Notes under the pieces: generated by a model
Databases searched by the model: none
What the model saw: only the letters and a program-made list of their open reading frames with translations
Told to the model about the DNA's origin: nothing
Shown here: positions 58,705 through 64,000 of the stretch, in pieces
Layout: each line of letters begins with the position of its first letter
Numbering within the stretch: the stretch's first letter is position 1
Program-made: the position numbers and the translations under genes
DNA from: Irpex lacteus
Lineage: Eukaryota; Basidiomycota; Agaricomycetes; Polyporales; Irpicaceae
Assembly: GCA_001986395.2 (NCBI GenBank)
Contig: MQVO02000012.1
Span: forward strand, 248,001-312,000
Direction: 5' to 3'
DNA: 64,000 nt

Positions 58705-58768
58705 GGAATCGTTAGCGGGCCCACCAGACAGTATCCGTTCTCACTCACAGAATTATCAGCCAAAAAGG

Positions 58769-60172
58769 ATGAGTAAAACACCGATCTTCTTCCTTGGAGC
58801 CACCGGTTTGTAGTCCTTTCCTCGCGTCGTTGTAACTGTCAGACTCTAATAAATGTCCTCTTGCCTTAGGCTACATCGGGGGTTCTGTACTCTCTAGGCT
58901 TCTCTCCCATCCTAACCAGAATAGCTTTGACATAACGGTTCTCGTCCGTGACTCTGACAAAGCGAAGAAGCTCGAGAGACTTGGTGTCAAGGCAGTCGTC
59001 GGCTCCTTCAAGGATATGCCGCTAGTTGAGCAACTGGCAGAGAATGCTCATGTCGTCTTCTCTACGGTACATTCATACAATTTGTCTTGTGGTATGACAA
59101 GCTGAGACGGCCCTGTCAGGCTGATGCAGATGACTTGGGTGCAGCCAATGCCTTGTTAGCCGGCTTGAAGCGAAGACACGAGAAGACTGACGACATTCCG
59201 GTATTAATACATACGTCGGGGGTTGGTACGTACTCCTCGGTCACATACCAATTTGGTGTGAACTCGTCATCATTCTCATTCCGTTGCTTCCAGGTTTTTT
59301 GACGGCAGGCGATGCTGGTACCAAGGGGCTTGGTATCTCAGAGAAGATCTTCAGTGACGATGATCCCGATGACCTCGAAAGGTCTCTTCCTCCGGAGGCA
59401 GTCCACCGCAATGTTGATCTAGCGATCATCCAAGCAGATAATGAAGGTTGACATTATCATAGCTCTACCCTCGGGCTATACTAAGGCTTATTTCTCTGAC
59501 AGGATACTTGAAGTCTTACATTGTTGCCCCTGGCATTATCTGGGCTCCTGCAAAGCATCTGCTTGTGGATACCGGAATTTCCAACAACATCTCCAAAGGA
59601 CTGCACGCGCTTATTCAGGTGGCTATCGCCAGAGGGACAGTGGGCATAGTAGGGAAAGGCCAGGCGCTGTGGCCTTATATCAACATTGATGAGCGTTCGT
59701 CGAGGTGTTTCTTTCTCAAGCGATGCGTGGCTGACAATTTTGCGATGGACTGCAGAGGCCTCCCTCTTTATTCAGTTGTACGACGCGATCATCTCAAACC
59801 CAGAACAGGTTGGACATGGACGCAACGGCTTTTATTTCGGAGAGAATGGCGAAGTGACATGGTATGATCTCAGTAAAGCTATCGCGAAATCCCTCGTCAA
59901 GCGGGGATCGATTCAATCAGACGAACCGTCAACGTTCACGCCTGAGGAGCTCGTCAAATATTTTGGCTCGGAGGTCAGATGTCTGCTCCAGTTCTGTTTA
60001 AATCGTTCCTAAATGATAACCACAGTTCATTGGGAACCTGTTTGGGAGCAACTCTCGCGCGCGGAGTCCACACTCCAGATCTCTTGGATGGGCTCCAAAG
60101 CTCACTATACAAGATCTTCTTGATGATGTCGACGCCGAAGTAGATGCAGCTCTTCAGAATCAGCAGGCGTAG
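58769..60172 (+). CDS. NmrA-like / NAD(P)-binding Rossmann protein, copy 2
   Basis: Paralog of the gene at 56088 with the same exon layout. The start MSKTPIFFLGATGYIGGSVL is joined across a GTTTGT...TTAG intron; then DSDKAKKLERLGVKAVVGSF, VLIHTSGVGFLTAGDAGTKG, FSDDDPDDLERSLPPEAVHR, YIVAPGIIWAP, a junction INIDEQASLFIQLYDA (donor GTTCGT, acceptor CTGCAG), HGRNGFYFGENGEVTWYDLS and SRSLGWAPKLTIQDLLDDV, ending AALQNQQA. Intact in frame throughout, but two donors are weak (GTTTGT, GTTCGT). Same predicted NAD(P)-binding role as copy 1; differences are scattered substitutions rather than domain changes. Confidence 0.85.
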
Positions 60173-60777
60173 GCAACAAGGAATCGCATCATGAAGTAAC
60201 GTAGCATACGTAACAATGTAAACGTATAAGACCCGTCGTATATAAATTGTTTACCAACAATAACTCCGGGTCGTGGCCTACCGTGTCTGGAGTCAGGCTG
60301 GCCAAGTACTGCCATCACTGACAGCCGCAAACAGCTGCATGCTTATACGGCAATGGCCGACTGCCCCGCCGACCAACAGGGAGGTTATATGCGCCATTTG
60401 GTCAAAGTCATCGTAACCTGCGCTGTGTAATATCAGGATCATCGTTCAGGGAACATCAAGTCTCTACGAAGCTAATTTGACGTGGCTCCTTACCAGCGAC
60501 AACATTCCATCTACAAAGATCTAAGAATACTGCTTACATACTGAGAATCAGCACAACATCGCATACACTAGCACTGACAGATTCGGATAGTACAGCTTGA
60601 AATACCGGACCAGAAACGACACTGATACTACTAATGCCCAACCGAACATAGGTACGGCGGTGCTAAAAGTCGTATGTTCCAGACATCTGGTAAGATCAGA
60701 ATGAGATACTGTATTGCTCAGCGCCTACATGACTTCACGCTCGAGCTCACCTTGCATGGTTACTCCGTCAACTTTGG
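60173..60777. other. Convergent intergenic region
   Basis: 3' flanks of the second NmrA-like gene and of the F-box gene. Nothing else seen. Confidence 0.5.
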
Positions 60778-62686
60778 TCAATTACCAACATCGGAGGCAC
60801 TAATACTACCCAGGGCATCGTGCTCTCTCCTAGTACCACTCAGAGCATGGGCTGCCAGTAATTCTTTGACTTCCCCGAGGTCCATATTTGCGTAGCGAGC
60901 CCAGTTCTTGCCCACTTGGTTGACCCAGCTGGTTGAGTCGGAGGAGATGGCAATGAGCTGATCAAGTCGAGGAAACATGAGCCGAATGGCTAAGGCCATG
61001 AGAACATCGCGTCCGCTTTCTGAACCATGACCACCGGTCGTCTCGAACCCCAAAAGCAGCATTTCCAGAGCAGATGAGCGGTCCTGACCTTGAGGTATGC
61101 TAAGAGAATTTGGAAGTTGGTCCGTCACGGCGAGGCAGACCTGTGCTAGATTCCGACATCCATTGTAGAGGGCCTGGACACCAACGAGTGTAGTGTGCAC
61201 CGCTGGGGTAACCGGGAAGTGGTCTCGGTCTTTAATATCGTCAAGAACAAAAAGTTCAAGATCTGGCCACGCCATAGCGGCATTGCTCAGGTCCTGGTCT
61301 GTGAGAGATGTGTTGAAGAATCCCACCAATCGGAGGCATCGTAATCCTCGGATCGGAAACAGTGCCGCCAGGAGTTCTCCGGACAGAACAGGAGAGGACG
61401 AACCCGTCTCCCACCCCTTCAGGATGAGATGAATGTTCTTCAAGCAGCGAATTTGTGAGATAGCTGCTATAACCCTCGATGCCGGAGTGATGATCTCATC
61501 TTCATGTAGCCTATAGCACAACTCAATATCAACGGTCAGGAGCGACCTTGATTGTTGTAGAGCATGCAGCAGTGGCATGGGGGAGTCAGGTTCGTCCACG
61601 ACCACCTTTAAGTCTGTAAGCGAAGGAAAGCATGGAGTCGAGAGTTGATTGAGGTCGGGATTGGGTGTAGTAGCGTGCCCTCCCTTAAGTTCGAGTGAGG
61701 ACAGATGGGGTAAAGTAGAGAGGGTTTTGATGAGGGAGCCACGTAGAGAAATATCAGCGCGAAACGATCGCAGTTGCGAGACACGTTGTATCCATTCGTT
61801 AATGTCGACCAGATAGTCTTCGATGGAGCCGCCCAATCCTACCATTCCAGAATGAGCAGAAAGGTGCAGAGAGCGGAGGCCGGGCCACGCGACTTGTAGC
61901 TTGGGCAACACCTCTGGGAGAGCTACACACGAGTCGAGGTAGCCATCTGCGCCTCTCGGAGAGGGAAAGCCAAAGTCGAGCATGAACGACCGTACGGAAT
62001 GGGCAAACAGCGAGAGTACGTATTTGGGAAACCACTCGCCGTTTCGGACGCTGGAGATCTGGAAAGTCGAGATATTGGGAAACAGAGCATGCTCGGTGTT
62101 GTGTAATTGGATGAACTGTGTTATGATGTTCGTCGCGTCTGGTGTGAGTCGATAGAATGTAGTACTGAGAGGATGTTTCCCCCGATCTCGAAGGTTTTGG
62201 AAGCTATTTGTGTCCGTAAATTTCTTGACTCTACGCGCGTGTTTGCTGAATTGCAACCAGTCGAACAATGTGAGGTCACGGCTAAAACTCTGGTACACAC
62301 CAAATATAGGTAAGATATCTGTAATGCTTGTAATGCTTGATTGAAAAAACTCACGATGTCGATATTACGAGAGCCTGGCCGATTGCGCACCGCTTGGCGA
62401 GGTACTGTGACGGTGTATACCAAGGCATCGGATGCCACGCATCGGATAAATGGGATCAGACTATCGATGTCCCCCCACACTACATCCATGGCCTGTTCGT
62501 AGAACAATTTGCAGGTACGTGCGAGTTGCGCGCACTCGGAGGCCCTGAGCGACCCAAAGATCAACGACTGTATCTCGGTGATGCGCAGGCACTGGTGCAT
62601 CGACGCCCCGTTATTTGTTCTACAACGTATAGAGTTTATATCAGCATAATGTATAACGTATGAACGCGAACTCACCCAGACGACAT
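60778..62686 (-). CDS. F-box / leucine-rich protein
   Basis: Three exons: a 4-codon first exon (MSSG), then TNNGASMHQCLRITEIQSLI opening the F-box (IFGSLRASECAQLARTCKLF, YEQAMDVVWGDIDSLIPFI), then a 500-codon exon of leucine-rich segments (WPGLRSLHLSAHSGMVG, LRSFRADISLRGSLIKTLST, LSSLELKGGH, FPIRGLRCLRLVGF, MAWPDLELFVLDDI). About 600 residues. The N-terminal F-box pairs with Skp1 and the LRR-like part picks substrates for ubiquitination in an SCF complex. This class is greatly expanded in agaricomycetes and specific targets are unknown. Intact, unlike the F-box gene at 22.7 kb. ATG at 62686 was chosen because its GTGAGT donor restores frame to the F-box exon. Confidence 0.88.
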
Positions 62687-63179
62687 GGTTGTTCGTGTGG
62701 AAGGTGGTGGAAAGGAGGAAAGCGCCGACCCTTGCCTATTGTGAAATAACGTTCATGCCGACGATCGAGTGATGCGCCTCGGGGAATACCAAAACAGCCA
62801 ACCATCGAAGATTACCCTAGCTCACTGGCACGGTAGAAGGTCAGCTAAGGATATTCGTACTCTCCTACGAGAATATATTCGTGACCGTACCCGTCCTCGC
62901 ATACTCGTATACAAGGATCCTGAGTTCGATTACCGTCAACTCTCGTATGGCAATCTGCTAAATGGTAGCAATTTTGTACATCAGAGGGCGGCGTTGTGTC
63001 AGACTGCGATGAATCAATTTGAACACCATCCACGGCATTTCAGTCGGCTTTCAGTTCTGTAAGTTCTATGGAGATAGTGAGTTTCATGATAGAGGTCCGA
63101 TCTCTTCACATTCTGGTAAGCATATTGTAGTCCAAAGAAGGAGTTCCTTACAGCTAGCATCCTTTGCTATGAATAATAG
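62687..63179. other. Intergenic, F-box promoter and COQ9 3' flank
   Basis: An open frame on the plus strand (62769-63062) has no supporting features and is not called. Confidence 0.5.
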
Positions 63180-64000
63180 TTACAAGAGAACTCCCCGACT
63201 CTTGATGATCCCTATCCAGCTTCTGCCAACGTAAGAAGAGAATTGTCCAACATCATCCACCACGTTCTCAAGTCTCGAGGAAGTATGAATTAGGTCGGCA
63301 AGAAAATCACTCGCCGTTCCAGGCGAGTTTAGTTGGTGAAGCTCTGTTTAGACGTCTAAATCAGCGCGCTCTAGGGATACCATCACGGGGAAAGCTTACC
63401 AGCAGCTGTATATACGGCAGCGAGCGAGGCCCTGCGGGCATACCATGACGGCTATACGAAGTAATTTAGGAGCTATGCTGATATCAAACGTGTTTGTCAA
63501 CTTACTCCAATAGCTTTATCACCATGTACGTTGCAGGCCTCGTCGGCTATCGAAGTGCTATGTCTTAAAGCAGGTTTGACATCTAAAATATGTAGACCAG
63601 AAGGTGTAGCCAGCGTAGCAAATGCCTAGATATACACGAATCAGACCATGAGGATTAATGCATGCAGATATGTCACCTCTGGCAATAAGCCCAACACTGG
63701 CTCATTGTACCGAAGTCTGTGGCTCAGGATGTCTTTCAGGGATTTAGACGGAGCGTTTTTCATGTCCGCGAGACCCTCGTTCAGCCAAGCTTCAATTAGT
63801 GTCCTACGAGCATCTTCTCCGTTGCCGAATAGGGCTGATACTGCCGTTTCACTCAAAGGAGCAGAATGCGGCTGAGGGAGAGAAAGCACGGAGCGTGACA
63901 ACGCTTCTCGCGTGAACCCGTGTGTCCGCACATGGGGCAGCGCGAGTCGCAATAGTTGCTTCCTACACATAGGTGTCATTTGCGTATTTATTGGATGCAA
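63180..64000 (-). CDS. COQ9: COQ9, ubiquinone biosynthesis protein (5' part beyond window)
   Basis: Mitochondrial lipid-binding protein needed for coenzyme Q synthesis, partner of the hydroxylase COQ7. Visible exons, reading leftward: LLRLALPHVRTHGFTREALS, SETAVSALFGNGEDARRTLI, EAWLNEGLADM, LRYNEPVLGLLPE; then AFATLATPSGLHILDVKPAL, the hallmark PSWYARRASLAAVYTAA, and after an intron ELHQLNSPGTASDFLADLIH with the C-terminal FSSYVGRSWIGIIKSRGVLL and TAA at 63180-63182. Junctions are in phase (TAAG|AG CTT gives ELHQ). The mitochondrial targeting sequence and start lie to the right of the window edge. Confidence 0.9.

Larger units (their letters stand above)
57504..58768. other. Intergenic between the NmrA-like tandem copies
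   Basis: No gene supported. Contains copy 2 of the shared upstream block and a TATA box for the second gene. Confidence 0.5.

Noticed and set aside
62769..63062. Plus-strand 97-codon frame between F-box and COQ9
   Set aside because: No family, overlaps the expected promoter region.
1..64000. CRISPR arrays, integrases, retrotransposon polyproteins, rRNA
   Set aside because: Searched by eye; none seen. The only mobile element supported is the MITE at 14842-15388.

Overview
The window is nuclear DNA of a filamentous basidiomycete, most likely a wood- or litter-decaying agaricomycete. Almost every gene is cut by several 50-70 bp GT-AG introns, genes are packed on both strands, and the protein set fits: ribosomal protein uL4, COQ9, Ctf8, PEX11, a PMC1-type calcium pump, GH74 xyloglucanase, fungal indoleamine 2,3-dioxygenase, F-box/LRR proteins, MYND-finger proteins and an NmrA-like reductase pair. 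There is no prokaryotic, viral or plasmid signal.

Layout. 0-9.3 kb: a small CxxC gene that looks broken, a CaMKK/ELM1-type protein kinase, and a Ser-rich coiled-coil protein with a C-terminal membrane segment. 9.8-21.6 kb: a cluster centred on ADP-ribose chemistry. It holds a finger-only Cys-rich protein (gene A), a NADAR-domain protein, RPL4, a MITE, a small secreted Cys-rich protein, and three PARP-like ADP-ribosyltransferase (ART) genes: B with fingers, D with fingers on the opposite strand and a degenerate active site, and C with a bare ART domain. 22-31 kb: a damaged F-box gene, an SMP-30/gluconolactonase-like enzyme, an atypical C2H2 protein and indoleamine 2,3-dioxygenase. 31-42.5 kb: GH74, two MYND-finger proteins, Ctf8 and a PEX11-family protein with a 1,064 bp intron. 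42.5-50 kb is gene-poor; only two uncertain multi-exon models could be chained there. 50-64 kb: calcium ATPase, tandem NmrA-like genes with a shared upstream block, an F-box/LRR protein, and the 3' part of COQ9 running off the right edge.

The most interesting feature is the 9.8-21.6 kb cluster. Three paralogous ART domains share a Cys insertion (HGTxRxC ... C-x4-C-x2-C) between the NAD-binding His and Tyr motifs. Two carry repeated LCxxC...YCxxxCA fingers on separate exons. A fourth paralog keeps the fingers and stops where the ART domain should begin. A NADAR gene, from a family that binds or cleaves ADP-ribose, lies between them. This is a candidate writer/eraser ADP-ribosylation locus that I do not recognise as described. 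All exon models were read by eye from splice sites and frame continuity; no search was run.
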